Assembly: GCA_019096155.1 (NCBI GenBank)
Contig: JAHCVI010000002.1
Location: 3,720,001 to 3,784,000 of the forward strand
DNA from: Staphylotrichum longicolle
Taxonomy: Eukaryota; Ascomycota; Sordariomycetes; Sordariales; Chaetomiaceae
Length of the DNA stretch: 64,000 nt
Direction: 5' to 3'
Made by a program: the position numbers and the translations under genes
Part shown: in pieces, positions 1 to 11,173 of the stretch
Numbering within the stretch: the stretch's first letter is position 1
How the letters are laid out: every line of letters begins with the position of its first letter
The notes under the pieces: generated by a model
What the model was told of the DNA's origin: nothing
The model's input: the letters and a program-made list of their open reading frames with translations, nothing else
The model's database searches: none

Positions 1-539
1 CCTTCCTCACCGTCATCGGCCGCGGCCTTAAACAACACGCATCCAAGTTCCCCACATGGGAAGCCCTTTTCACCCTGTCATCCGACCAGCTCAGAGAACT
101 CGGCGTCGAGCCCCCAAGGACGAGACGGTACCTGTTGAGGTGGAGGCAACGGTTTAGGGAAGGCAAATTTGGCATTGGCGGCGACCTCAAGCATGTCGAG
201 AACGGTGTGGCGGAACTGAGGGTCCAGGAAACAGACAAGAAGCCCTTGCTTCGTCTGAGGAATGTCGTCAATCTGCCCCTTGGCAAGAAGCTCGAGGAGG
301 TCTCGCCCTCCGACGTGGTCCGGGTGAAGGGCTTCACGGTCCAGGGGGTTCGCACCATTGTCGGCCCATACGCACTGCCTATGAAGTACGGCGGTGCTCG
401 TATCTCGGTGACAGAAGGGATGTGGGAGGACAGGAGGGGACACAAGGTTGACGGCGGTGAACGGAGACGGGCCGAGATCCGCTTCAAGAGGCGCGTCGCT
501 GAGCGCAAGGCCTTGAGGGAGCAGCAGGGCTACTACTAG
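1..539 (+). CDS. FYV4: Mitochondrial small ribosomal subunit protein mS41 (Fyv4/IGR family), 3' part only
   Basis: The gene enters from the left edge. The frame is open from base 3 and ends at a TAG at 537-539. The first visible residues carry the IGR-domain signature (FLTVIGRGLKQ) followed by an SAM-like helical stretch (WEALFTLSSDQLRELGV) and a basic RRYLLRWRQRFREGKFG segment. This is the pattern of the IGR motif family, known as yeast Fyv4 and mitoribosomal protein mS41. The C-terminal half is basic and has an RRAEIRFKRRVAERKAL tail. The role is structural, in the mitochondrial small ribosomal subunit. The N-terminus with its targeting peptide lies outside the window. Family assignment is from the motif and is fairly secure; gene symbol by homology. 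Confidence 0.8.
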   Translation, partial: FLTVIGRGLKQHASKFPTWEALFTLSSDQLRELGVEPPRTRRYLLRWRQRFREGKFGIGGDLKHVENGVAELRVQETDKKPLLRLRNVVNLPLGKKLEEVSPSDVVRVKGFTVQGVRTIVGPYALPMKYGGARISVTEGMWEDRRGHKVDGGERRRAEIRFKRRVAERKALREQQGYY

Positions 540-3500
540 TGATCAAGTCGCCAGCGGGTTGCCGGGTGTGGCAAGAGCGTTCGTGTTAGATAAGGGAGCT
601 GCGGGCAGCAGCGGCGGCGCAGCGCTTGTATGTAGAATCTGTACATTAATGGATTTGGCGTCTGGAATTCAGGACTCGAATCTATCTTGCACACAAAGCA
701 TGGGGTCGGGCCGCCCCACCTTTTCCTCGACATCCGATATTGAGCTTCATAAATCTGGGGATAATTCAGATGAAGCTAGTTGCACAACTGGATGATCTGA
801 TGTGCGCCATGCTGGAAACTTCCGTCTCCTGAACCACCACATCCAAGCTCCAACCCCGCCATTCGGCCCCCTTTGCTGCGACCTTCCGGCTCTGGCAGAC
901 TGAATGTGGCGTCAGCAACCTAGATTTGCGTTGTCAGCTTTTACTAAGGGAGCCGCAAGGGTCCTTCCGAACACCAAATCCGAGAAACAAAAAGCATCCC
1001 TCGTCCCCAATGTTTGAGGTCCCGACTTTAAACGTTTCTTCCATTTCTGGGGCACAGTGATCCCGACACGAATCGACAAGGCCGTTTCAGCATTTTGAAA
1101 CACCGATCTGCGGCGTCGACAAGACAACACGCAGCTGGAGAATCCTTGACTGCCGCGCGAAGGCTGACAACGAGCAATGCAAGCAGGCAGCAAACAAAGG
1201 CACTGCAGCCACCGGCACTTTACAGACGACTTGGCCCACACAAACAGAACACGAACTTATATTCTAGTGTCGCAGCCTGCGTCCATCTCAACCTCAGTCG
1301 CCGTTTCGTTCGCCAGGCAGACGCCCTGCCCAGGAACGTTCAGTAATCACCCCCAGCGCCTGGAGAAGTTGTCGCGTCCGCAGCCGGCCAACCAGAACGA
1401 CATGACGCAAGTGCAAGGCTCCAAATGGGACACTCCGATCTCAAGGTCCGCACACCATCGGATGGATTCGACACCATTCGAATGCAGCAACGGATAGTTT
1501 GGGCAAGTTTTGGTCGCTTGCACGGTCACGGACGACTTCGACGACGCAAGACAAACTGACATGGCTTGACTCATTCGCCTGGACCCGAGGAGATCCTTCG
1601 ACTCTACCCGATGGCCTCTAGTTCAGAAACGGCAGGCAACCCGACGACGAGCGATTTTGTCTTCTGCCCAGTCCGAGCGTGCAGTGTCCGCAGCGGGCGA
1701 ACCAACGTGCAGTCAAGGATGGAACTGGCATTTGTCATTCACCTTGCTCTTGAGAAGCACAATCTGGCTCGTGGCCAGAGGGCTCTATCTTTGGGAACCC
1801 GGCTTTCTTAGCAGGCACCAGGGACTTCGGACCAGGGCTTTGCTCGGTGCTTAGTGGCCTCCGACACCGACTGGAACGAAGGCTTGTTCTGGATGGACCG
1901 CTGGACTGCTGGGCTGTTGGACTGCTGGCTGCATGGAGATGGATTGGTCAACGACACGAAGGGCGTCAAAACGACATGTCCATGCGGAGAGGGCTATCGA
2001 GTCAGATCGGCCTAAAGTTTGCCCGGTCACGAATCAAAGCGAGCGGAAAGCCCATTTCGAGAAGGGGCAGGCATGGATTGCTATTTCCATCACCGCATTG
2101 GGCAGGGGGACTGGGCTTTGGGAGCATCCATTGGGCTCTGGGCAAACGACAACCCGAGTGGTGATGGCTTCTCATACGGAAGGGGGTATCACTCCCAACC
2201 TTGCGGTGGCTGTGATGGAGCTCTCTGCGGCAGCTCGCGTGAGGCTCTCCGAAGCTAACTGTCTTGTTTAGAATCATTCGGTTCCTGTGCCACAGATGGA
2301 TGGGCAGGACGATGCAGAGCTCCAGAATTGGATACCGATGCAGGCACACGGCAAAGATCTTCGCTGGTGTTCGATGCTGCTAAAGATAACCTGCGGCTGA
2401 AGGGCCAGTCCAAGATCTCAAGCGGGCAGTGCCTCCCTTAGCCTCAGACCCCGGATTGAACCCGGATCGTGATGTGGGGGAAGAACTGCATCGGACAAGG
2501 CGGCGGCACAGTCGGGGGTTTTGGTGTGATGGGGTGCGGTGGGTGTTGTTCCCGGCACGCCTGCCCGCAGCCGTTGAACGTTGCACCATTTGGTGCGCCT
2601 CATCTGATGCTTGGCAAGGCAGATTTCCAGTCAACACACAACATGGAATGTCGGCATCTGTGCTGGCAGCATCGAGAGGAGTTGAAGGGAGACTGCTTTT
2701 GACTCGGTTTTGCTTTTTCGTTCACCGACAATCGGTCTAGCAGACACCCAAACGCCTTTTGGTGCGCTCAGGTAAGGGAAGGCTTCACACCTTCCACATT
2801 GGTCAACGGCTACTGCTTTAGTGTACTTCGTATGTAGGCGTGCATTGCATCATGAAGCGCGAGGCGTTTCCCGTTTCTGACGAAATGGCGCCGATGCTGG
2901 CATTGCAAACTAACAGATCGCTGTCACGTTTTTCAACTTTAGTATTCGTTGCCAGTGATGTTTTCAAAAGTATGAACGATATTATCCCAACCAGAACCCT
3001 GGCTCTCCCACCGTCGTGGAAGGATGGAAGGAGCTAAAATTAGAGACAGCCCGACTTGGGTTAGCTTCGTCTTGTTTCAGAAAACCAAGCTTTCCACTGC
3101 TTCGACGCCACAGGAATTTACGCACCAGTCATGGCCAAGAACCAGCATTCGGCAGTTGAAGAGCAAGCCAGCCGTCCGGGGTGAAGTCGGGCTTGAGAAC
3201 TGAAGATTTGGGTGGTCCACTGTGGCTGGTCGCCTTGGAGAGGTCCAACACCAAGAGGTGTCTCACCTCCAGCACATGCCATGCTCCATTCAAGCAAAGA
3301 GTATTGCTCCTCTTGCGCACCTGAAACTGCATACTGCCATCACGGGAGGAACTGAAGAACAGTCATGTCGATTATGTTTTGAAACGTGACATGGCATCCC
3401 ACGAAAAGACCCTTTCATTGCAGCGCAGCCAATCCGCTGCCAAGGCGTGTTTTGCAGACCAGCATCAAGCCTGTTCAAAACGTGGAGCTTGACCCAGGAT

Positions 3501-6378
3501 CCCATCACTTATCAAGCCGATCTACCTCCACCAAGCGATCCCACTAACACTCAACTTGTCAAGAACAAGCGATGAGGACCCTCTGCCATCTCCGAGGCAC
3601 ATTGTGTAGCATTGTTGAGAAAAACGAGACCGTGTGCGAGCCATGATCCAGTTTGCGGTCTATCGAGCGGCGCCGTTACACAAAAGCTAAATCAGGAACA
3701 TATGCTTGAATGACACCCGAAGGACGAGCTCCTATTGGCGACGGAGCTTTCAGCTGAATGACGACAAACCAGCTGCCCCGAATTCAACGTTCTTCAAAGG
3801 CAAACTCCCGTCAGGTCACGGCAATGGGTTGGACGGACCGTGTTGTCGGGCCCATTGTTTAAAAATAAAATAACCTCTTCCAAGTGGGCCGCCCTGTGGA
3901 ACCTGGAGAAAACCTGGGACGACGATCTTCGTCCCGAATCTGGGAACCATCACCCAGTGGCCCCGTTCTCTCCGTTCGGCGCTTGAACCGAGTTGGTTCG
4001 CTGTGGCGGTGCTTAAGCTTATTTCCGGGCCAATATCGCGGGTATCGACAAACGAGAAACATTGCACGGCAATGACTACCGTAAAGTGCGAGGGCCGTTT
4101 CATGGCTGTCGACTGATATCAAGCCACCTATAGTTATTTCGATCCCGACAGGGGCTGGATAAGCAAGCCACGACATTTGAATGGGTGAACGCACCGGCTC
4201 CACCCTCATGAACCGCGGGAGTGAGGTGAGTGCTCCTCCTGGAGAGCTTCAAAGCGCGATTGCGAGACAGTGGGGGTTGCGGATTCGTCTTAGACAGGCA
4301 CCGGAGATGGCCTATCCATGTGACGGGGAGAGGCAAGAGAGATGCCGACCAGCAGACCAGGGTCAAGGAGAGGGCAAGAGTAAAAGTGGAGCAGCGAGAG
4401 CACGTCGGAGGGCACAGGGACAAAATCAGTTGCCGATGCTCGATATAGAAGCGAGAAGGAGGTTAAAGTTCTCAGCTCCAAATCCTCCCGCACACACCGA
4501 TGGGGCTTCGGAACCCGCCTTACCTCGTGGAACACAAACAGCGGCTCAACGGCCCATCGGCGGGACGATTGGTCCGAAGCACGGTGGGCGTTCGCCTCTG
4601 GCCGTGCCTCTTCTTCTCGATGCGTCCGCTCGCCGAGACCCGGGCTGTCATGTCCATGCGGGACGAACTGGCTCGGGAGAGAGACGAGAGCAAGAAGACC
4701 CCTCCTCCCACACGACCAGGGACAGGGCCCACAAGCCAGGCAAGGGTAACGGTCAAAGTTCCAGGTTGCGACTAGCCCATGCGGGCAGAGAGGACCCACT
4801 TAACATGTAAAAGTGTAAACGGCCATTGGTCGAGCCTGAGAAGCCTAATCTTCCAACGGTCCTTCCATTTTCACTCCATCTGCGGATGGGACCTGGAGCA
4901 GCTGCAACCTGGCAACGAAGAAACTGCAAGAGCTTGGAGGCACCAGCCGGTCAATCGACATTCGGTCGTCTCCTTCCAGACCGAGTCTGCCTGACCATAT
5001 GCACAATCGAATACTCTACCTAACGCTTCCCCACTCTCCATGAGGTGCTTACCACAGGACAGATCATCGCTGTTGCATTCAGCCCTACAAGTCGACACAC
5101 CTTGCACCCAGCGGCGTGCCCAGGTGGGTGACCGAGATCGCGGTGCGTCTCTATGGATCCAAGCCATGCCGGACTTGGACAAACTTTCCATCCTTCTCCA
5201 CAGCGATGTGCAATGCGCCGCAGCTCTGCCCATGCCTTGGGTTGCTTTGCCCTCGTCTCGCAGGATGCTTGCTGGCTCTCTGCTATCCCAAAGCAGCCGC
5301 GGCATGGGGTTTTTTTCGAGTCACGGTGGAGAAGATGGAGAATCAAGCAACAACTCGCCCGACTTCTTATTCTTTTTGTTTTTATTTTTATCCTTTAGCT
5401 CTTCACGGTCAGCCTGGTCTCTCCCAAGCAAGTCAAGCAAGTGCTCGGCGCCGGGTCCTGCGGACCGGGGTGATCGTATTGCTCGCATTGGCGAAGCCGA
5501 AGAAGGCCTTTCGTCACTGAGATGCTCAGCTGGTCCCTGGGTTACCTAATCTCGCTGCCGATCCGGATGTCGGTCATGACACACTCGCAGCAGTAGAGTC
5601 ACATCGAGTTTGAGGCTGGGTCCGCCCTGTGAATTGCAGCTGCCACCAGCCTGCCAATGTGCACACACATGCAAGTGCATGTCGTCCCGGTGGCTCGCGA
5701 GGCACGTCTGGGGACCCAGTCCGGGCAGCAGGGATCAAGGGACGTGTGGACGGGTTGGGGGGGAAGACACTTCATCTCCCGCTGCTGGTGGCTCGGCGTC
5801 CACTCAACGCGCACGAGCAACCCCCCCTCCATCCCAGCCCAGTGGCCCCGGATGAACGCATCACCCACGATGGCCACACGCAAACCGTCAAGCCGTCATC
5901 CCTGCTCCCGTCTCCCATGGGTCCATGACGGGTGCGCCGCAAGCGTGCCATCTCCACTTCACTAAGCCCTGCCCCTGTCCCCTTGGAGGGTGTGATGGGC
6001 AGTCGAGGCACTACACCACGCAGTACGACTCTACACTACCTGTAGGGCCAGAGACTGGAACCACCCCGGACCAAGCCGCTCCACTAACAGACCCTGCATG
6101 CCCCCTCTCACCGGCACCACTTCCAGCTCCTCCCATTCGGCATTGCCCGTCTTATATCGTAGCGTGGAGCTTCGCGCGTCATCCTTCCCTTCACTCTCCG
6201 ACTCACCTCTCATCTGTCCCACGTCCACGCCGCAGAAACCGGCCTCCTAGCCCTCGACCAGCAACTCCAACGCTAAGCCCCTTGTCACTTCCATCTTTGG
6301 TAAACTCTCGTCGGTCGACGTGTCGACAAGGCAGCATCTTGTCGTCTTACTTACACCTCTCTGCCTCGTCTCGACCAG
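540..6378. other. Gene-free stretch, about 5.8 kb
   Basis: I find no open frame with protein-like composition, conserved motif or plausible exon chain on either strand. The open frames present (for example 209 codons at 4181-4810) are rich in R, P, S and G and overlap others on the opposite strand, as expected by chance in GC-rich DNA. No tRNA, 5S or transposon remnant was recognised. It lies immediately upstream of the bZIP-like gene, so it may hold a long regulatory region, a long 5' leader or an unannotated non-coding transcript; that is inference. Confidence 0.5.
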
Positions 6379-6386
6379 TATATAAG
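6379..6386 (+). promoter_or_regulatory. TATA box of the bZIP-like gene
   Basis: TATATAAG lies about 160 bases upstream of the ATG at 6547, a usual spacing for a fungal core promoter with a leader of roughly 100-130 nt. The intervening leader is rich in CA/AC, typical of fungal 5' UTRs. Confidence 0.55.
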
Positions 6387-6546
6387 TGATCGCTGCTTCC
6401 CGAGTGGACGCCACAAACATCCCAAACCAGAACAGAGCTCGAGCAACGTTCCCAGACCGGAAACACAAGAGCCAGAAGCAATCCAAGAAGCGCAGCAGAA
6501 GTCCTTGGCCTGTGAGCCTCATCTTTCCCTTTTTTTTACTTTTGAA

Positions 6547-7423
6547 ATGTCCTCATACCAACTCCCTGAAGACCAAGATTACATAGAGGTCCACCACCCA
6601 TACGACTCGGAGGAAGAGTGGGACGACGCCGAGCAAAGCACCAGGAGCTCGACCACGCCGAAGCAGGGCAAACTCTCACTCCCAACCTCGACCCGGTCAG
6701 GGAAAAGTCGCAGCAAGCGGAAGGGGAGCAAGACTTCGACCCAGTCAGGCTCAGACACAGAGAGGGAACCGTCCAACATGTCTTCAAGAACGTCCAAGCA
6801 CTCGTCCTCTTCTGCCTCCAGGAAAGACAAGTCTTCATCCTCATCGTCCAAGAAGAAGACAGACGACTGGACCGAGGTGACGGAGCCAGATGAGAGGAGA
6901 CGCATTCAGAACCGGATTGCCCAGCGCAAGTTCAGTACGTTTGTTGCATACACACGACCGCTTCCAGCAGCCCTCTAACACCCCGCTAGGAGAGAAGGCC
7001 CGGGAGCAAAAGGACCGCGCGCAGCGCGACGCCCAGAACCAGCAATACGCCGGCGCCGCCTACCACATCCCCGACCCGGAAGACTTCACTCTCGACGACG
7101 GCGGCGACCTGTCTGGCCTCCCCTGGGGCGGTCTCAACATGCGCCATGTCGTGGCCCGCGGCCACGCCTCGGCCAGCACGGGGCAGCACACCCACAGCCA
7201 CCACAGCGGACACACCAGCAGCAGCGTGATGCACACGCCCGGCCCCGGGCCGGTGGACCAGGCGCTGTACCAGATGAACCCGTACGGGTATGCAGCGCAT
7301 CCCGGCGGGGTTCTGGTGGGAGACGGGAGCAGCGTGGGAGGCGGGGACGTGTATGGATATGATTCGCCTTATGGGTACTACGACTTTGATCCTTCAGCTG
7401 GGGATGGGACACACTCGATGTGA
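6547..7423 (+). CDS. bZIP-like transcription factor with a basic region but no obvious leucine zipper
   Basis: Two exons, 6547-6934 and 6990-7423, give 273 residues. The 55-nt intron has GTACGT and TAG ends and rebuilds the codon AGA in FREKAREQK. Residues about 1-110 are acidic then Ser/Lys-rich and disordered. Residues about 115-145 (EPDERRRIQNRIAQRKFREK) match the bZIP basic region N-x7-R. The intron falls inside the codon for the invariant Arg. The region after it (AREQKDRAQRDAQNQQYAGAAY) has no heptad leucines, so dimerisation by a normal zipper is doubtful. The C-terminal half is rich in G, H, S and Y and ends in YGYDSPYGYYDFDP. ATG 6547 is preferred over upstream near-cognate starts because it begins a plausible N-terminus and follows a TATA box. 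Expected to be nuclear and DNA-binding; target genes cannot be read from the sequence. Confidence 0.8.
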
Positions 7424-7440
7424 TGGAGAACATCGTTTCG

Positions 7441-7566
7441 GTAAGTTTCACTCATATGGTGTCTCTTCTCTCGATGTTCCTTGGGTCTTCCTCTTGGCAC
7501 TGTCTGGATACGATCAAACGTTACCTATCTTTTCTTTTCTGGGTCTTAATTTTACTGACGAATTAG
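7441..7566 (+). other. Possible 3' UTR intron of the bZIP-like gene
   Basis: GTAAGT starts 18 bases after the stop codon. A TACTGAC branch-like sequence followed closely by AATTAG ends a 126-nt segment. This is a well-formed fungal intron, but as it lies after the stop only transcript data can confirm it. Confidence 0.35.
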
Positions 7567-8684
7567 CTTCCAGACGGCACTGCTGATCGAAGACATGGGG
7601 TTGATCGGAAGGGCTCGTGTCTCAGAGAGGGAATGATTTTTCCCCTGGCGACAGACCCCAGCGACCCCTCCTTTGTCGACGGGTTTGGGGCGCAACGCGC
7701 CGAGCCAAAAACTCGGGAACGGCGAGTTTCCTTTCGTTGGGTTTTTCTCCTTGGGTCTTGGTTGGTTGGGGAACGAGGGGCTGGTGGCTTGTGAAAAGGT
7801 TGCGGACACCCTGACGGGATCACACTTGGCACACGAGAGCACGACAAGTTCTTTTTTTTTGGGGACTTTGGGATAGATTCTCCTTTGCTTGGGGTTTTTG
7901 GAGACTTTCTCAGGATTTTGGATCTGCAGCTTTCCTCTCCTCTTTCTTTTGGGTTTTCCCTCTCTCTTTCTTGGTTTCTTTCCAACTCTACTTCTTTCGC
8001 TTCTACATATACCCCCCACGTTCTGTCGATTAGATTCAGCAGTTCCTTTCTTTTCGTCGGTCCGGCAGGGTTTTGTTGGGGGACATACGGGGATGGATGG
8101 AAAGGGGTGTTCTTTTTCAGGGTCGCTTGCTTGCTTGGCTTACAGTATCATGATGACGGGTTACGAAATTAACGCTAGAGACTTTGCTCTTCACCCCTTT
8201 CAATCGCCGGTCCAGAGTCTCTCATGTTCGTGAAGTGTGAAACTACGGGAGGTCACACCTTCCTGCCTTGCTGCCTGCTCAGGGGATATCCCATGCAGCC
8301 TTTGGTTGGCCGGGGATGCTCAGATTTCTAATCACGCCCTATCTGCAACATTTTGTGGCTGCCCGAACAGTCTTGTCCGGGGCTTGGCGCAGGGACTTGC
8401 TTGCAGGTTCCCGAGCGTCTGGGTCATGAAATTCGCGGGCTTTGCGAGCTGGTTACGCAACTCGATATTGAGTGTCCTTTTTTGGGCCGCGAGGAGGCTG
8501 AGAATTGGGGGGTTCGTGGTGTCTTTGCCTGCCATTGTCGCCAGTCCACGAGGACATACTGTACCAATGGAAGAAGTTACGTCGCGGCTTGCGCAAGCGT
8601 CAAGACTTGCTAGGCCCGATTGATCTCTGCTCTTGTCACCTTGCTCTTCCCGTGTCGTGTGACTCTCTGACGACAGAAAAACGA

Positions 8685-8715
<31 letters not shown>

Positions 8716-11173
8716 TAGGCAGGGCGGGTAGGCAGCGGTGTCTCTCTCGGCTTCGGAGTCGGCGTCGGGTCGATTCTCGCCAGATCCACGTATGCGCCTC
8801 GCATCCGCTTGTGCCGCGTCGTAACGCCGTCCCCTGCGCCGCGCGTGTGCGCCGCTACGCGAGAAAACGTGACACGGTGCCATCTGGGGGTGGGCTGTTC
8901 TTCCCGCCTTGGGCTGAAGGCTTCGGTACCAACAAGGTGCATCGTTCAAACGCCTTGAATTGGGCTGGCGGTGGCTGTGCAACCCTTCGATAATCTTCGA
9001 CAGCCAGTCCCCCCCTGGTGCTCCCCAGACGGGACACTGATTAGTGAACAGCCGCGCCTGTTGTTCCCTGCAGCGGGGTGGTCCGGGCGAAGACCCGATT
9101 CACCCGACGGCACACCGAGGACCACCGAATCTGTCACCGGGACTGCTGCGGGACGGCCTGAAGGGTCCCAAAGCAAAACCCACCAGACATTGGGGAAGAG
9201 GGGACCAGATGCCGTTTCACCCGAAGAAAGAGAACCGCGGAGATGTGCAGGCCGTGCGCTGGACGCAGAGCGGTGCATTCATTTCGGTTCTTTTCTTTTT
9301 CTCGCTTGCAAAACCGATCGAGAAGCAGCCCAGGCCCTCGGAGGCGGGGTGGTTTGACTGCCGAGGGGTTCAGTCCGAACTGGGGAAGGACAGAAAACGT
9401 AGGAGCCGGGGAAGGGGGGTTGGCGAACGCTGGGCACTTGCGCAGTGAAGACAGAGGCTTGACCCGACCACTTGCAGATATGAGCTGGGCCCGTGTTGCC
9501 AGCTTGGCGTCTTGTGTCTTGTGACGGGTGGTTGATGTACGGAGTATCCGGGGCGGCGTTTGTGTATCCGGCTCCGTCCACATGAAGCGGCGGAGACTTA
9601 AGGTACGGGATACCCTGGAGATCCCGAGGTTAGTCCCTGTACCAAATTGCCGGCACAATGATCTGCTTGTTTATTTCGTGGCACAGGCCCTTAACAATGG
9701 AGTGGATCATGGAACCCTTCGAATCTTCCACACCATGTTCCGTTCCACTGACCGAAGCCTCACCTGAACCTTGCCGTGTTGCACAGAGCCAGTTCAATTG
9801 CCAGCCGCTGCACTGAAACCTTAGCCCCCGTCCATCTGCAGGCGCATCACTCTATGCCAGCAAGGGCTGTGTGTAGGACAGACTGGGAATGCTCGGTGAA
9901 GCCCGGCGGCGCTGCCCTTGAGTCTGGTTCATTGCTGCCGCACGCATGCAGACACTGTCCGACCGTTGCACTCTCTCCGAACTCCTCGTCCACTCATGAG
10001 CGAAGGGTGGTTCCTGCATGAGGCAGCCGCGGAATTAACAAGTCAGCCGTTCCCAACCAGTTGCGGGTTTGACCTCGCTGCTGTGCCTCGTAGGGCAATA
10101 ACCCGGAATATATCACCCTGGGCCGGGCGTTGCAACCGTTGCCGAGTTTGACGCAGGGGCGCACCGGACAGGGTGCACAGAGAAAGTCGTGGACGTGACC
10201 CATTTCCTGATCGATCAGCAATGCAACCATTCGCTACCATGCCAAACCGGGGCATTCTGTGGCGGGGCTCTGCTTCTGGTGGACGGACGTAGCATGCAGT
10301 CATGAAAGATGCTCGACGGCTGAACTCGCCTCTCATGTTCTGGACATGTCTAGGTTGCATTCTTTCCGCGCTGTGCCTCCGGCTCCCGCCCGAAAGCCAG
10401 CCACAAGCAGCAGCGCCGAAGATTGGGGCTTCGGCAATTGCTCGTATACTCTTGAGAGAAAGGTGCTGGAGACCGTGGAAGAATGGCTGAGCAGAGCGGT
10501 GCCGCCAAAAACACATGATGGCAAATGGGCGGAAGAAGGCGGTTCGAGGACCGAGGAGCTAACGAAAGCGGCCTTTTCAGTCCGGTAACCATGCTGTGCT
10601 GTTTCATTGGCATTCTTCCTTCTCCATCATCTTGTCACAAAAAAAGCAGCTGGCGTCATGGCGGCCCCCACATCAGACGAGGCCGTTGAGATCTGGGGGC
10701 CAAGATCGGACAGCTGTGGTTGTGGGCCTGCCAGTTAGCCCCGACCCAGTCCCACCCCAAGTTTTGGGACGCCTTTATTCTTTTCGGGACAAAAATAAAA
10801 GGGGGGAAGAGAAAGTGAGAAAAAAAAGAGAGAAAACAGTGAGTTGAAGTTACAACTCGCCTTGTTTCATGAGGATCTCAGGTCCATGAGTAAGAAATAG
10901 ATGAGATGAGGGATGTCAGATTGGGTGTCAAGACGCCCCCACTCTGAAACGCCCCCACGATCGATCCCCACGTTTTTAGCTGCCGTGGACCCCTGTGAAA
11001 CGGCCAGTCAGATGGGATGCCAAGGCAGTCTGGGCCTGCGTGGAGCTGCCGAGGTGAACGTGTTCAGAAACGCACCTGAGCTCCTGATGCCATCTCGCGC
11101 CCTGCTTCCCCAGGCCGCGATGAAGCTGTAACCAACGCCAATTGTTTGATTGAAGCTTTTGAAGAGCACAGCC
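7567..11173. other. Gene-free stretch, about 3.6 kb, with a GGCA microsatellite
   Basis: No convincing exon chain, RNA gene or transposon was seen. T-rich runs at 7850-8000 look like the downstream region of the bZIP-like gene transcript. A tetranucleotide repeat lies at 8686-8725. The last few hundred bases should hold the promoter of the glucosidase I gene, although no clear TATA box is visible. Confidence 0.5.
8686..8725. repeat. GGCA tetranucleotide microsatellite
   Basis: About nine consecutive GGCA units, with a GGTA interruption near the 3' end, in non-coding DNA. Confidence 0.9.

Noticed and set aside
2440..2480. Sequence resembling a tRNA T-arm on the minus strand (GGTTCAATCC)
   Set aside because: The T-stem does not pair properly and no D-arm, anticodon arm or acceptor stem can be built around it.
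4181..4810. Open frame of 209 codons (+) overlapping one of 169 codons (-) at 4290-4799
   Set aside because: Both are low-complexity (R, G, S, P) and mutually overlapping; neither has recognisable motifs or splice context.
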